NCBI RefSeq assembly: GCF_001556185.1
Contig: NZ_LSIJ01000061.1
Span: 1 to 64,000 of the forward strand
Length of the DNA stretch: 64,000 nucleotides
Direction of reading: 5' to 3'
Source: Sphingomonas sp. CCH10-B3
GTDB lineage: Bacteria; Pseudomonadota; Alphaproteobacteria; Sphingomonadales; Sphingomonadaceae
Positions 30,371 to 39,008 of the stretch are shown one piece after another; position 1 is the first letter of the stretch; each line of letters begins with the position of its first letter. Both the position numbers and the translations under genes were made by a program. Below the pieces are notes generated by a model. It saw only the letters and a program-made list of their open reading frames with translations, was not told where the DNA came from and made no database searches.

Positions 30371-31378
30371 ATGGCAAGCGCGCCCGAATATCAAAGCGTA
30401 TCGAGCTTCCGCGCCGAGCGCGAGGCCGGCTGGCTGGAGTTTCAGGCGCTGCTCGATCGCGCCGAGCGCCGGTCGCCGCGCGCGCTGAGCGAAGAGGAAT
30501 TGCTGCTGCTGCCAACGCTTTACCGGTCGACGCTGTCGTCGCTGTCGGTCGCCCGCGCGATTTCGCTCGACGCCGGACTGATCGCCTATCTCGAAGCGCT
30601 CACGCTGCGCGGCTATCTGTTCATTTACGGCGTCAAGGAAGGCATCGGCAAGCGCACCGTCCGCTTCTTCGTGGCCGACTGGCCCCGCGCGGTGCTCGAT
30701 CTGTGGCGCGAGACCTGGGTGTCGTTTGCGCTGATGATCATCGGCGCGGTCGCGGGCTATCGCCTTGTCGCTGCCAATCCGGCCTGGTTCGAGGCAATGG
30801 TGCCGGGGCAGCTCGCCGGTGGACGCGGTCCGGGCGCCAGCGCGGAGGCGCTGCGGGCCGTGCTTTATGGCGGCGGCGAGGGCGGCTATCTGTCGGGCTT
30901 TGCGGTGATGCTGTTCGTGCATAACACGCAAGTCTCGCTGATGGCCTTTGCGCTCGGGTTCGCGCTCGCGATCCCGACCTCGCTGCTGGTCCTGCTCAAC
31001 GGCTGCCTGCTCGGTGCCTTCCTGCAAATCTATGTCGCCAAGGGGCTCGGGTTCGAACTGGTCGGCTGGCTGTCGATCCACGGCACGACCGAGCTGTTCG
31101 CGATCACGATCGCAGGCGCGGCGGGCATGCGCATCGGCACGCGCGTGGCCTTTCCCGGCGCACAGACGCGGCTCGCCGCCGCCGCCCGCGCCGGACGTGT
31201 TTCGGCAACGGCGATGCTGGGTGTCATGGTGATGCTGTTCATTGCCGGGCTGCTCGAAGGAATCGGCCGCCAGCGCATCACCCTCGATGCCGCGCGTTAT
31301 TCGATCGGGGGCGCGATGCTGCTGCTGTGGCTCGGCTATTTCTATGTCTTGCCCAGGATGACGCATGGCCCGCGCTGA
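30371..31378 (+). CDS. SpoIIM-family (stage II sporulation M-like) membrane protein
   Basis: A 335-residue polytopic protein. A soluble helical N-terminus (about 1-100) is followed by at least five transmembrane helices. The SpoIIM core has HNTQVSLMAFALGFALAIPT, LLVLLNGCLLGAFLQI and SIHGTTELFAITIAGAAGMRIG. The organism does not sporulate, so the family name reflects ancestry only. This is the form commonly found beside RDD proteins in Gram-negative MoxR clusters. It overlaps the following RDD gene by 14 nt. Confidence 0.88.
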   Translation: MASAPEYQSVSSFRAEREAGWLEFQALLDRAERRSPRALSEEELLLLPTLYRSTLSSLSVARAISLDAGLIAYLEALTLRGYLFIYGVKEGIGKRTVRFFVADWPRAVLDLWRETWVSFALMIIGAVAGYRLVAANPAWFEAMVPGQLAGGRGPGASAEALRAVLYGGGEGGYLSGFAVMLFVHNTQVSLMAFALGFALAIPTSLLVLLNGCLLGAFLQIYVAKGLGFELVGWLSIHGTTELFAITIAGAAGMRIGTRVAFPGAQTRLAAAARAGRVSATAMLGVMVMLFIAGLLEGIGRQRITLDAARYSIGGAMLLLWLGYFYVLPRMTHGPR

Positions 31379-32231
31379 CCGCCGCCTGCGCGACATGCGC
31401 CGATCGCTGGTAACGCCCGAAGGCGTCGATCTCGGCATTGTCCTCGCCGAAGCCTCCGCGCGCGCCGCCGCTTTCGTCGTCGACGCGATGATCATGCTGG
31501 TGACGATGATCATCGTGACGATCGCGCTTGCGTTTGGCGCATTGGCCTATGCCACCAGCGGCGGGGAGCCGATCCTGATCGGCTGGCTGCTGTTCTTCTT
31601 CCTGATGCGCAACTTCTACTTCATTCTGTTCGAAGGCGGTCGTCGCGCCGCCACACCCGGCAAAAGGCTCAACAATCTGCGTGTCATCAGCCGCGACGGC
31701 AGCGGCTTGTCGATCGACCAGATCATCGCCCGCAATCTGATGCGCGAGATCGAGGTGTTCCTGCCGCTCACCTTGCTTGCGAGCCGCGCCGCGAGTGGCA
31801 CTGCCGACGCGTTGACCAGCCTGTTCGGGCTCGGCTGGGCGCTGCTGTTCACTTTCTTCCCGCTGTTCAATCGCGACCGGCTACGGATCGGCGATCTGCT
31901 CGCGGGCACCGCAGTCATCTACGCCCCGCGCCGCCGCCTGCTCGACGATCTGGTCGCGGCCGCCCCGCCCGAGACGGCGCGCTTCCGCTTCACCGACACG
32001 CAGTTCGACGCTTATGGCATTGCCGAGTTGCAGCGGCTCGAACAGGTGCTGCGCGACGGCAATGAGCAGGCGTGGTGGACCGTCGCGCGCGCGATCGAGG
32101 GACGGATCGGCTGGACCGGCCGCCTCGACGATCCCCGCGCGTTCCTGACCGCTTATTACGAAGGCCTTCGCGCGCACCTTGAGCGCGAAGTGCTGTTCGG
32201 GGTGCGCCGGGCCGACAAGAACGCGCGCTGA
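31365..32231 (+). CDS. RDD-family membrane protein
   Basis: A 288-residue last gene of the operon. The RDD domain spans about residues 15-190: the RAAAFVVDAMIMLVTMIIV helix with its arginine/aspartate pair, YFILFEGGRRAATPGKRLNN (the typical G-GKR-signature), and DRLRIGDLLAGTAVIYAP. The C-terminal ~100 residues are soluble and helical. RDD proteins are poorly understood; some have been reported as ion exchangers. ATG 31365 lies inside SpoIIM. A small GGCGC-CTAA-GCGCC hairpin occurs 18 nt after the stop and could mark the operon end. Confidence 0.88.
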   Translation: MARADRRLRDMRRSLVTPEGVDLGIVLAEASARAAAFVVDAMIMLVTMIIVTIALAFGALAYATSGGEPILIGWLLFFFLMRNFYFILFEGGRRAATPGKRLNNLRVISRDGSGLSIDQIIARNLMREIEVFLPLTLLASRAASGTADALTSLFGLGWALLFTFFPLFNRDRLRIGDLLAGTAVIYAPRRRLLDDLVAAAPPETARFRFTDTQFDAYGIAELQRLEQVLRDGNEQAWWTVARAIEGRIGWTGRLDDPRAFLTAYYEGLRAHLEREVLFGVRRADKNAR

Positions 32232-32258
32232 ACGGGCGCGCGGCGCCTAAGCGCCATT

Positions 32259-32305
32259 GTTGCGTTTTCGATACAATTTCTGTCGCAGCGCAACAAAGCT
32301 GTTGC
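32259..32305. promoter_or_regulatory. GTTGC/GCAAC palindromic elements ahead of GNAT-TonB receptor pair
   Basis: GTTGC occurs at 32259-32263 and a perfect 6-bp palindrome GCAACA-AAGC-TGTTGC occupies 32290-32305. The same words, in a denser arrangement, lie upstream of the other TonB receptor (54438-54464). This makes a shared operator or promoter element plausible. The surrounding gap (32232-32442) has no gene that I can support. Confidence 0.4.
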
Positions 32306-32445
32306 GGCGCAGCGCGAATCATGGCTGAATGTTACGATTGGTCCTGCAAGGGGCATAGATTAATATTTTCGGTCTTCGGGGGCGATGACTTTGAAAAATT
32401 GCAAGGGGCCTGCAATTCAATGATCGCAGCGAGCCTGCCCGCGTG

Positions 32446-33018
32446 ATGTCCTTGGTCGCGCCACATCCTGACGATCTCGCTGGCGCGACTGCCAATGCCC
32501 CTGCCCTACGCTTCGCAACGACGGACGACATTCCCGCGATCGCAAACCTGATCGCACGCTCGGCGGAAATCCTCAGCCGGAGTTTCTACACAGCAGACCA
32601 GCGCAAGGCGGCGATCGACCACGTATTTGGCGTCGATCGCCAGTTGATTGCCGATCAGAGCTATTTCGTCATGGCAAGCGATCGCGCGATCGTCGGTTGT
32701 GGCGGGTGGAGCAAGCGCGAAACCCTGTTCGGCGGCGACCAGGTGGCAATGCGCAGCCCGCGCCTGCTCGATCCCGCAACCGAAGCCGCCCGAATTCGCG
32801 CCTTCTTTGTCGATCCCGAGGCCGCGCGAGGCGGCATCGCCTCGGCATTGCTTGCCGCAAGCGAACTCGCCGCGCGAATGCAAGGCTTTCACACATTCGA
32901 ACTGCTGGCGACGTTGCCGGGCGTCCCGTTCTACGCGGCGCGCGGCTTCACCGTCACTGACAAAATCACAATCGATTTAGGAGGGGTGAGCGTACCGTTT
33001 GTCGCGATGCGCAAATAA
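32446..33018 (+). CDS. GNAT-family N-acetyltransferase
   Basis: A 190-residue acetyltransferase-fold protein. The start is ATG 32446 (the GTG at 32443 is also possible). An N-terminal strand-helix (LRFATTDDIPAIANLIARSA) leads into the fold. The acetyl-CoA pyrophosphate-binding region is represented by IRAFFVDPEAARGGIASALL, which departs from the classical Q/RxxGxG/A as ARGGIA. The C-terminal YAARGFTVTDKI strand is typical of the family. The substrate is unknown. It lies 90 nt upstream of a TonB-dependent receptor on the same strand. Confidence 0.85.
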   Translation: MSLVAPHPDDLAGATANAPALRFATTDDIPAIANLIARSAEILSRSFYTADQRKAAIDHVFGVDRQLIADQSYFVMASDRAIVGCGGWSKRETLFGGDQVAMRSPRLLDPATEAARIRAFFVDPEAARGGIASALLAASELAARMQGFHTFELLATLPGVPFYAARGFTVTDKITIDLGGVSVPFVAMRK

Positions 33019-33108
33019 CAACGCAGGTGGCAACGGTATCTCTGTTCTGATCGGCCCACAAAGTGGGGAGGATGACTGACGGCGCTCTTTATCAACAAGG
33101 GGGTCATC

Positions 33109-35880
33109 ATGAAGTCCACTATGGTATCGCTCATTGCGCTCGCGGCGGGCAGCCTGTTCGCCACGCCCGCTTTTGCAACGGAAAATCCGGCCGAGCCCGT
33201 CGCCGCACCAGCCCAGGTCAAGCCTGAAGACGACGCGCAGGCAAAGGACAGCGAAGTCATCGTCACCGGCACCCGGCGGACAGACCGTACTGTGCTCGAA
33301 AGCCCGGTCCCGGTCGATGTGTTTACGCCCAGTGATTTCAAGGCGCAGCCGTCGCCACAGCTTCAGACGATTCTCAAGACGCTCGTCCCGTCATTCAACC
33401 AGCAGCGCAACTTGCTCGGCGATGCATCGGCGTTCGTGCGCCCACCGACCCTGCGCGGGCTTGCCGCGGACCAGATCCTCGTCCTCCTCAACGGCAAGCG
33501 CGTGCATCGCACCGCGCTGGTCGGCGTTGCCGCCGGTGGCCTGAACGCAGGATCGCAAGGGGCCGATCTGTCGCAAATCTCTGCGCCCGCCGTTGGCCGG
33601 ATCGAAGTGCTGCGCGACGGTGCAGCGGCTCAATATGGCTCGGACGCCATTGCCGGCGTGATCAACATCGGGCTGCGCAAGGACTCAGAAGGGCTCGAAT
33701 TCACGGCGCGCTATGGCCAGTCCTATCGCGGCGACGGCGGAGACACGCAGTTGACCGCCTTTTGGGCGACCAAGCTCGGCAATGATGGCGGCTTCTTCAA
33801 CATCACAGGCGAGTTCATCGACCAGCAAGTTTGGGATCGATCGGTCGAACGTCCCGAAATCGCGCCGCTGCGCGCAGCCGGTATTACGCCCCCCTACCCG
33901 ACCGGCAACCGCCTCGGCGGGCCAGAAAACCGCGCCTATCGCGCCGTGTACAACGCGGAAATTCCGCTGGGCGACACCAACTTCTATCTGTTCGGCAATT
34001 ACGGCTGGCAAAAGCAGGGCAATGATTTCAACTATCGTCGCCCGATCACCGTCACGACCACGCAGCCGATCGATGGTCGACCGGGCACGGCAACGCTCGG
34101 GCGTTCAGTCAATCCGGTGTTCCTCGATCGCATCGGCTTTCTGCCGAATGGGACGCCGCTATGGGATTCGAATGGCCGCCAGTACAACGTCAACACCCAG
34201 TTGCCGGGCTTCAGCAATGGCTTCATCCCCTTCTTCATGGCCACCAACGAGGATTTCAGCCTCGTCGCCGGATTGAAAGGCGCCAAATGGGGTGTGAATT
34301 ACGACATCTCGGGCGCGATCGGTACCAACCAGATTCGCTATACGATGACCAACACGATCAACGCATCGCTTGGGCCGACGACACCGACCAGCTTTTACAT
34401 GGGCAAGCTCGTCCAGCGCGAAGTCAACTTCAACGCCGATTTCAACACCGAAGGCGACATCGGGCTGGCCAAGCCGGTGTTCATTGCCTGGGGCTTCGAG
34501 TTCCGCCGCGAAGCCTATGAAGTCGGCCTCGGTGACCGGCCTTCGTATGAGGTCGGCCCCTATGCCTCGCAATTCCTGGCCGAATATCGCCTGAACGGCG
34601 TGGTGGTACCAGCCGGCACGCCGGGCGCCGTCGTGGTCCAGCGTTTCAACGCCAATGGGACGCCCGTCGTTGCCACCTCGCTGCCGGGTTCGAACGGTTT
34701 TCAGGGTTTCGGCCCTGATTCGGTCGTCGAAGGGGGGCGCAACAGCGTGTCGGTCTATCTTGACGTCGATACCCAGATCACCAAGAATCTCGATATCGGC
34801 GTTGCTGCTCGCTACGATTACTTCAACGACTTCGGCAGCACCTTCAACGGCAAGATCAGCGCTCGCTGGGAGATCAACGACATCATTGCGCTGCGCGGTG
34901 CCACTTCCACCGGGTTCCGCGCGCCCACGCCGGGGCAGCAATTTACGCAGAACCTGACGACGGGCTTCCCCTTCGGCTCGGTGGTTCCGCTCGGCATCCA
35001 GACGGTGCGCCCCGATAGTGTGCTCGGGCGTTATTATCTCGCGCAGCCGCTGACACCCGAAAAGTCGTTCAGCTTCTCCGCCGGGGCAGTGTTGACTCCG
35101 GGCGGCGGCTTTACCGCGACCATCGACTTCTATCAGATCTCGGTGCGCGACCGCATTGGCATCACCGGCAATATCGATCCGTCAGCCGACCGCGCCGATT
35201 TGATTGCACGCGGCGTCCCGGGAGCAGGCGAGCTCGGCGCAATCCGATACTTCACCAATGCTTTCGACACCCGCACGACAGGTGTCGATCTGGTGCTGAC
35301 GCATCGCGCCAGCACCGGCATCGGCAGCTTCAACACGAGCCTTGCCGTCAACTATAACGAGACGGTCGTGACCAATCGCCGGACAATCACCGGCGCGGTG
35401 GGGTCGGGCCGAGTGATCACGCTGTCGCCGGTCGATGATGTCCGCAAGGGCACGATCGAGCAGTCGGTGCCGAAATGGCGCGCGGTGCTGTCTGAGAATT
35501 TCACCAGCGGCATCTTCGACGCAACCGCCCGCCTGAACTATTTCGGCGAGTATACGACCTTCTTCGATCCGATCACCTCGGGCTTCGGGGTTACGCCCAA
35601 TGTGCCGACCGTGGCGGCGGCGCAGGCGCTTTATCCCAACCCCTGGCCCAAGACGTTCGGCGCGCAGGTGAGCGTTGATCTGGAAGTTGGGGTCACTTTC
35701 CAGAAGCGGTTCCGGCTGGCGGTGGGTGCCGAGAATCTGTTCGGCACATTCCCCGAACGTGAAACGCGCAACGTGTTTCCGGGAACCGGCGGTCAGGCCA
35801 ATGGCTCGGTCTATTCGGACTTTGCACCGATCGGCCAGCTTGGCGGCTTCTGGTACGTGCGGGGTTCGGCCAAGTTCTGA
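33109..35880 (+). CDS. TonB-dependent outer-membrane receptor
   Basis: A 923-residue outer-membrane transporter. It has a signal peptide (SLIALAAGSLFATPAFA), a TonB-box-like stretch EVIVTGTRR (about residue 48), a plug domain with LRGLAADQILVLLNGKRVHR and IEVLRDGAAAQYGSDAIAGVINI, and a long beta-barrel ending in aromatic FWYVRGSAKF. The final phenylalanine fits Bam-mediated assembly. AAGGGGG precedes ATG 33109. The substrate is not evident; sphingomonads use many such receptors for carbohydrates, aromatics and siderophores. It is a paralogue of the receptor at 51682-54330, with strikingly similar plugs. Confidence 0.93.
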   Translation: MKSTMVSLIALAAGSLFATPAFATENPAEPVAAPAQVKPEDDAQAKDSEVIVTGTRRTDRTVLESPVPVDVFTPSDFKAQPSPQLQTILKTLVPSFNQQRNLLGDASAFVRPPTLRGLAADQILVLLNGKRVHRTALVGVAAGGLNAGSQGADLSQISAPAVGRIEVLRDGAAAQYGSDAIAGVINIGLRKDSEGLEFTARYGQSYRGDGGDTQLTAFWATKLGNDGGFFNITGEFIDQQVWDRSVERPEIAPLRAAGITPPYPTGNRLGGPENRAYRAVYNAEIPLGDTNFYLFGNYGWQKQGNDFNYRRPITVTTTQPIDGRPGTATLGRSVNPVFLDRIGFLPNGTPLWDSNGRQYNVNTQLPGFSNGFIPFFMATNEDFSLVAGLKGAKWGVNYDISGAIGTNQIRYTMTNTINASLGPTTPTSFYMGKLVQREVNFNADFNTEGDIGLAKPVFIAWGFEFRREAYEVGLGDRPSYEVGPYASQFLAEYRLNGVVVPAGTPGAVVVQRFNANGTPVVATSLPGSNGFQGFGPDSVVEGGRNSVSVYLDVDTQITKNLDIGVAARYDYFNDFGSTFNGKISARWEINDIIALRGATSTGFRAPTPGQQFTQNLTTGFPFGSVVPLGIQTVRPDSVLGRYYLAQPLTPEKSFSFSAGAVLTPGGGFTATIDFYQISVRDRIGITGNIDPSADRADLIARGVPGAGELGAIRYFTNAFDTRTTGVDLVLTHRASTGIGSFNTSLAVNYNETVVTNRRTITGAVGSGRVITLSPVDDVRKGTIEQSVPKWRAVLSENFTSGIFDATARLNYFGEYTTFFDPITSGFGVTPNVPTVAAAQALYPNPWPKTFGAQVSVDLEVGVTFQKRFRLAVGAENLFGTFPERETRNVFPGTGGQANGSVYSDFAPIGQLGGFWYVRGSAKF

Positions 35881-35891
35881 ACATAAGCAAA

Positions 35892-35938
35892 AACGAAGGG
35901 GCGCCGCCACTATGCTGGCGGCGCCCCCTTTTTTCGTT
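35892..35938. terminator. Bidirectional intrinsic terminator
   Basis: A perfect 12-bp stem GGGGCGCCGCCA / TGGCGGCGCCCC (35898-35927) has a 6-nt loop, followed by CTTTTTT. Outer AACGAA / TTCGTT bases extend it, and A-rich sequence precedes it, so it can act for both the TonB receptor and the convergent aminotransferase gene. Confidence 0.9.
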
Positions 35939-35977
35939 CGACGCGCCCCACGCAAGCGGGGCATCGTCAGGGCGTGA

Positions 35978-37168
35978 TCAGGCCGTCCAGACCTTGTCGA
36001 GCGCGGTGCAGAATGCCTTCATGTCGGCAGTCGATCCGACCGTGACGCGCGACACCGTCGGCCAGATCGGCCACGACCGCCCGATCTCAACGCTTTGCGT
36101 GCGAAACGCGGCCTGCATTTCCTTGGCGGGCTTGGCCTTCCAGTCGATCATGATCATGTTCGCTGCCGTCGGTACGACCTTCAGCCCGCGCGCCTTGAGG
36201 TGATCAAGCGTCATCCCGCGCGCGCTTTCCATCTCCGCCTTGCGCGCGGCGATCAGGGACTTGGCGGTCAGGCTCGCGGTCGCGCAGGCCAGCGACGGCA
36301 GCGGCAGCGCACCCGATTGCATGCCGCCGTCATAGCGCATCATCTTGGCGATGTTGGCGGGGTTGGTCATCACGAAGCCCATGCGCATGCCCGCCATCCC
36401 GAATATCTTCGAGAAAGTGCGCAGCACCACGACATCCTTGTGCTTGACCGCGAGCGACGACGCGACGGGCGCCCCGGCAAAGTGAATATAGGCTTCGTCG
36501 ACCAGCACCATCGACCCTTCGGGCTTGTTCGCGATCAGCCATTCGATGTCGGCGAGTGGCGTGATCGTCCCCGTCGGATTGTTGGGCGTGCAGATGTAAT
36601 AGAGCCCGGCGTTGGGATTGGCCGCCAGCATCGCCTTCACGTCGTGCCGGAAATCAGGGGTCAGCGGCACGCGCTTCACCGGGGCGCCGAGCCATTCGGC
36701 AGTGCGCCCGGCAAGCTCGAAGGTCGGATCGGCCGTCACCAGCCCCTTGGTCGGCGAGCAAAAGCTGATCACCGCGCGCGACAGCGGATCGCTCGATCCC
36801 GGCCAGGGCGCGACATGGTCGAACGGCACGCCTTCGACCGCCATCACCGCCTTGATGAAATCGCTGCGCTCATCGTGCGGCGAATAGCGGTTGCTGTGCG
36901 CGATCATCTTCGACGCGGCGAGCTGGCCCGGCATCAGCGGTCCGGTCCAGCATTCATTGGCGCCAATCCGGGTCTTGGCGCTCGGCGCCGGATCGGGCAC
37001 GCCGCCCGATGCCCAGGCCGGCGCGCCGCGCATGGCCGCCAGGCTGCCGATGCCGAACACCGCCGCCAATCGGGCAAGATCGCGGCGCTGATAGCCGCGC
37101 GTCAGCAGATCGTCCTTCGCTTCTTCCGGCAAGGCCGTGGTCGTCGCTTCCAATACTCGTTCGGTCAT
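35978..37168 (-). CDS. Tat-exported histidinol-phosphate-aminotransferase-like PLP enzyme
   Basis: A 396-residue fold-type I aminotransferase. ATG 37168 has GGAG 8 nt upstream. The N-terminal ~55 residues contain a twin-arginine signal (YQRRDLARLAAVFGIGSLAA then GAPAWASGG), so it is probably exported folded with its cofactor. The body has the HisC-like pattern: NPTGTITP, VDEAYIHFAG, and the PLP lysine in RTFSKIFGMAGMRMG. Export argues against a role in histidine synthesis; a periplasmic amino-acid or phosphonate-type substrate is possible. The next gene on the strand, TauE/SafE, is upstream (53 nt). Confidence 0.85.
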   Translation of the reverse strand: MTERVLEATTTALPEEAKDDLLTRGYQRRDLARLAAVFGIGSLAAMRGAPAWASGGVPDPAPSAKTRIGANECWTGPLMPGQLAASKMIAHSNRYSPHDERSDFIKAVMAVEGVPFDHVAPWPGSSDPLSRAVISFCSPTKGLVTADPTFELAGRTAEWLGAPVKRVPLTPDFRHDVKAMLAANPNAGLYYICTPNNPTGTITPLADIEWLIANKPEGSMVLVDEAYIHFAGAPVASSLAVKHKDVVVLRTFSKIFGMAGMRMGFVMTNPANIAKMMRYDGGMQSGALPLPSLACATASLTAKSLIAARKAEMESARGMTLDHLKARGLKVVPTAANMIMIDWKAKPAKEMQAAFRTQSVEIGRSWPIWPTVSRVTVGSTADMKAFCTALDKVWTA

Positions 37169-37221
37169 CGCAGTTGCTCCATCATCTGGGCCTGGACTGG
37201 TGGTCCGGCGCCGGCTTGCCG

Positions 37222-38052
37222 TCACATCTTGAGGGAATTTCTGAACATCACGACTGAAATGAAAATCAGGTACAGGCCGAAAATGCGCCGCAGCGGCGCG
37301 GCTGGCATGCTGTGCGCGACCGCGACGCCCAGCGGCGCGGTCAGGATCGACATCGACGTGATCACCGCCGCCGCGGGCAAATTGACATAGCCGAGCGACC
37401 CCCAAGGCAGCCCCGGCTCACCGAAGCCGATCAGCACGAAGCCAATCGCGCTCGGGATCGCGATCAACACGCCGATGCCCGACGCGGTCGCAATCGCGCG
37501 GTGGATCGACCGACCGCACAAGGTCATCACCATAATCGCGATCGTGCCGCCACCGATGCCGAGCAGCGACGAAAATGTCCCCAGTCCGCCTGCAATCGCC
37601 ATGCGGGGTGCCATGCCGGGCATGTCATCGCTCAGCTTGTGGTCGGCGAGGCGCGGCAACAGGAACAACAGCGACATCAGCCCGACGCCGACCGCAAAGA
37701 TCATCGTGAGCAAATGGCCATCGACGCGCCCCGCCAGCAATACGCCGATCGCGTCGCCCAGCACCAGCCATGGCGCCCAGCTCCACAGGATCGGAAATTC
37801 GACCGCGTCGCGCTTGGCATGCGATCGCAGCGATCGCAGCGAGGTAATGATGATCGTTGCGGCCGATGTCCCGATCGCGACATGCGCCAGCTGCGACGGA
37901 TCGCCGCCGAACAGCGGCAGCACGATCAGCAACGCCGGCACGACAATGAAGCCGCCACCGATACCGAATATCCCCGCGGCAAAGCCGGCCACGAGGCCCG
38001 CCACGATCAGCGCCACGAACGGCACCCCCCACGTCCATAACAGCTCAGTCAA
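37222..38052 (-). CDS. TauE/SafE-family permease (sulfite/organosulfonate exporter type)
   Basis: A 276-residue inner-membrane protein with about eight transmembrane helices in two repeated halves: AGLVAGFAAGIFGIGGGFIVVPAL in the first, LGTFSSLLGIGGGTIAIMVM in the second. The duplicated GIGGG motifs are diagnostic. The start is TTG 38052 with AGGGGG about 8 nt upstream. It may export or take up small anions such as sulfite or sulfonate. It is upstream of the Tat aminotransferase on the same strand, so a shared transcript is likely. Confidence 0.85.
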   Translation of the reverse strand: MTELLWTWGVPFVALIVAGLVAGFAAGIFGIGGGFIVVPALLIVLPLFGGDPSQLAHVAIGTSAATIIITSLRSLRSHAKRDAVEFPILWSWAPWLVLGDAIGVLLAGRVDGHLLTMIFAVGVGLMSLLFLLPRLADHKLSDDMPGMAPRMAIAGGLGTFSSLLGIGGGTIAIMVMTLCGRSIHRAIATASGIGVLIAIPSAIGFVLIGFGEPGLPWGSLGYVNLPAAAVITSMSILTAPLGVAVAHSMPAAPLRRIFGLYLIFISVVMFRNSLKM

Positions 38053-38324
38053 CCGAGACCCCCTTTTCGGTACTGGGCCTCTCCTGCCGTCTCGCAGTGT
38101 CGTGCAACTTTAGATCGCAATGCACCCCTGCATCGACAAAGAGTGCCAAGCGAAAGCCCGTTTAGCAACCGTTAATGTCAACACCGGCAGAATGGCAAAG
38201 GCAGAGCGTGGTGCGCAGAACCATGCCGCGACGACTGCCCCGCGTCAGCCCTGCAAGCGCGGTCGCGTGCTGGCCCCGCCATTGCTGCTTTGCACGCCGG
38301 TTGACGGTCGGCGGCTTTCCACGC

Positions 38325-39008
38325 TCAGCGTGTGACGATTTCTTGAGCCTTTTTGGCGAAGTCGGCGGCGCCCTTTTCGTCGTTGACGAGGCTTGCCCCG
38401 GTGGCGGGAATGGTCACGCCGGTGCGGAGCGCGGGTCGCGCCTTCATCGCTTCGAGCCAGCGGTCGAGGTTTTCAAGCCCATCGCGCGAAACGCCTGACC
38501 ATTTGTAAGTGCGCACCCAGCACCAATTGGCAATGTCGGCGATCGAATAGTCATCGCCCAGCCATTCGCTGTCGGCTAACCGCCGATCGAGGACCTCGAA
38601 CAGGCGGCGGCATTCGTTCTGATAACGCTCAATCGCGGCGGGGATCTTTTCGGGGAAATAGCGGAAGAACACATTTGCCTGCCCCATCATCGGGCCGACA
38701 CAGCTCATCTGGAACATCAGCCAGGCCATCACTCGTGCGCGCGCCTTGGGTTCGGTCGGCAGCAGGCGGCCGGTTTTCTCGGTCAGATAGATCATGATCG
38801 CGCCGGATTCGAACACCGCGAGATCGCCATTGTCGCGGTCTACAATCACCGGGATCCGGCCATTGGGATTGAGCGCGAGGAAGGTGTCGGTCTTCTGCTC
38901 GCCGGCCGCAAGATTGATCGGGTGGACGGTATAGGGCAGGCCCAGTTCTTCCAGCGTGCATGAAGCCTTGTGCCCGTTGGGCGTGGGCGCGGTGTAGAGG
39001 TCGATCAT
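38325..39008 (-). CDS. Glutathione S-transferase family protein
   Basis: A 227-residue GST. The N-terminal thioredoxin-like domain (about 1-85) has [21 protein letters not shown], the cis-proline loop [11 protein letters not shown] and the glutathione gamma-glutamyl site [11 protein letters not shown]. The helical C-terminal domain has [20 protein letters not shown] and [11 protein letters not shown]. This resembles the YfcG/Ure2-like group with disulfide-reductase activity. It is immediately downstream of the FGE-like gene, overlapping by 4 nt, so they are coupled. Confidence 0.9.
   Translation of the reverse strand: MIDLYTAPTPNGHKASCTLEELGLPYTVHPINLAAGEQKTDTFLALNPNGRIPVIVDRDNGDLAVFESGAIMIYLTEKTGRLLPTEPKARARVMAWLMFQMSCVGPMMGQANVFFRYFPEKIPAAIERYQNECRRLFEVLDRRLADSEWLGDDYSIADIANWCWVRTYKWSGVSRDGLENLDRWLEAMKARPALRTGVTIPATGASLVNDEKGAADFAKKAQEIVTR

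Noticed and set aside
38053..38324. Small gene between the TauE/SafE gene and GST
   Set aside because: Short frames are present on the plus strand, but none has a ribosome-binding site, conserved motif or plausible composition; it is treated as a 272-nt intergenic promoter region.
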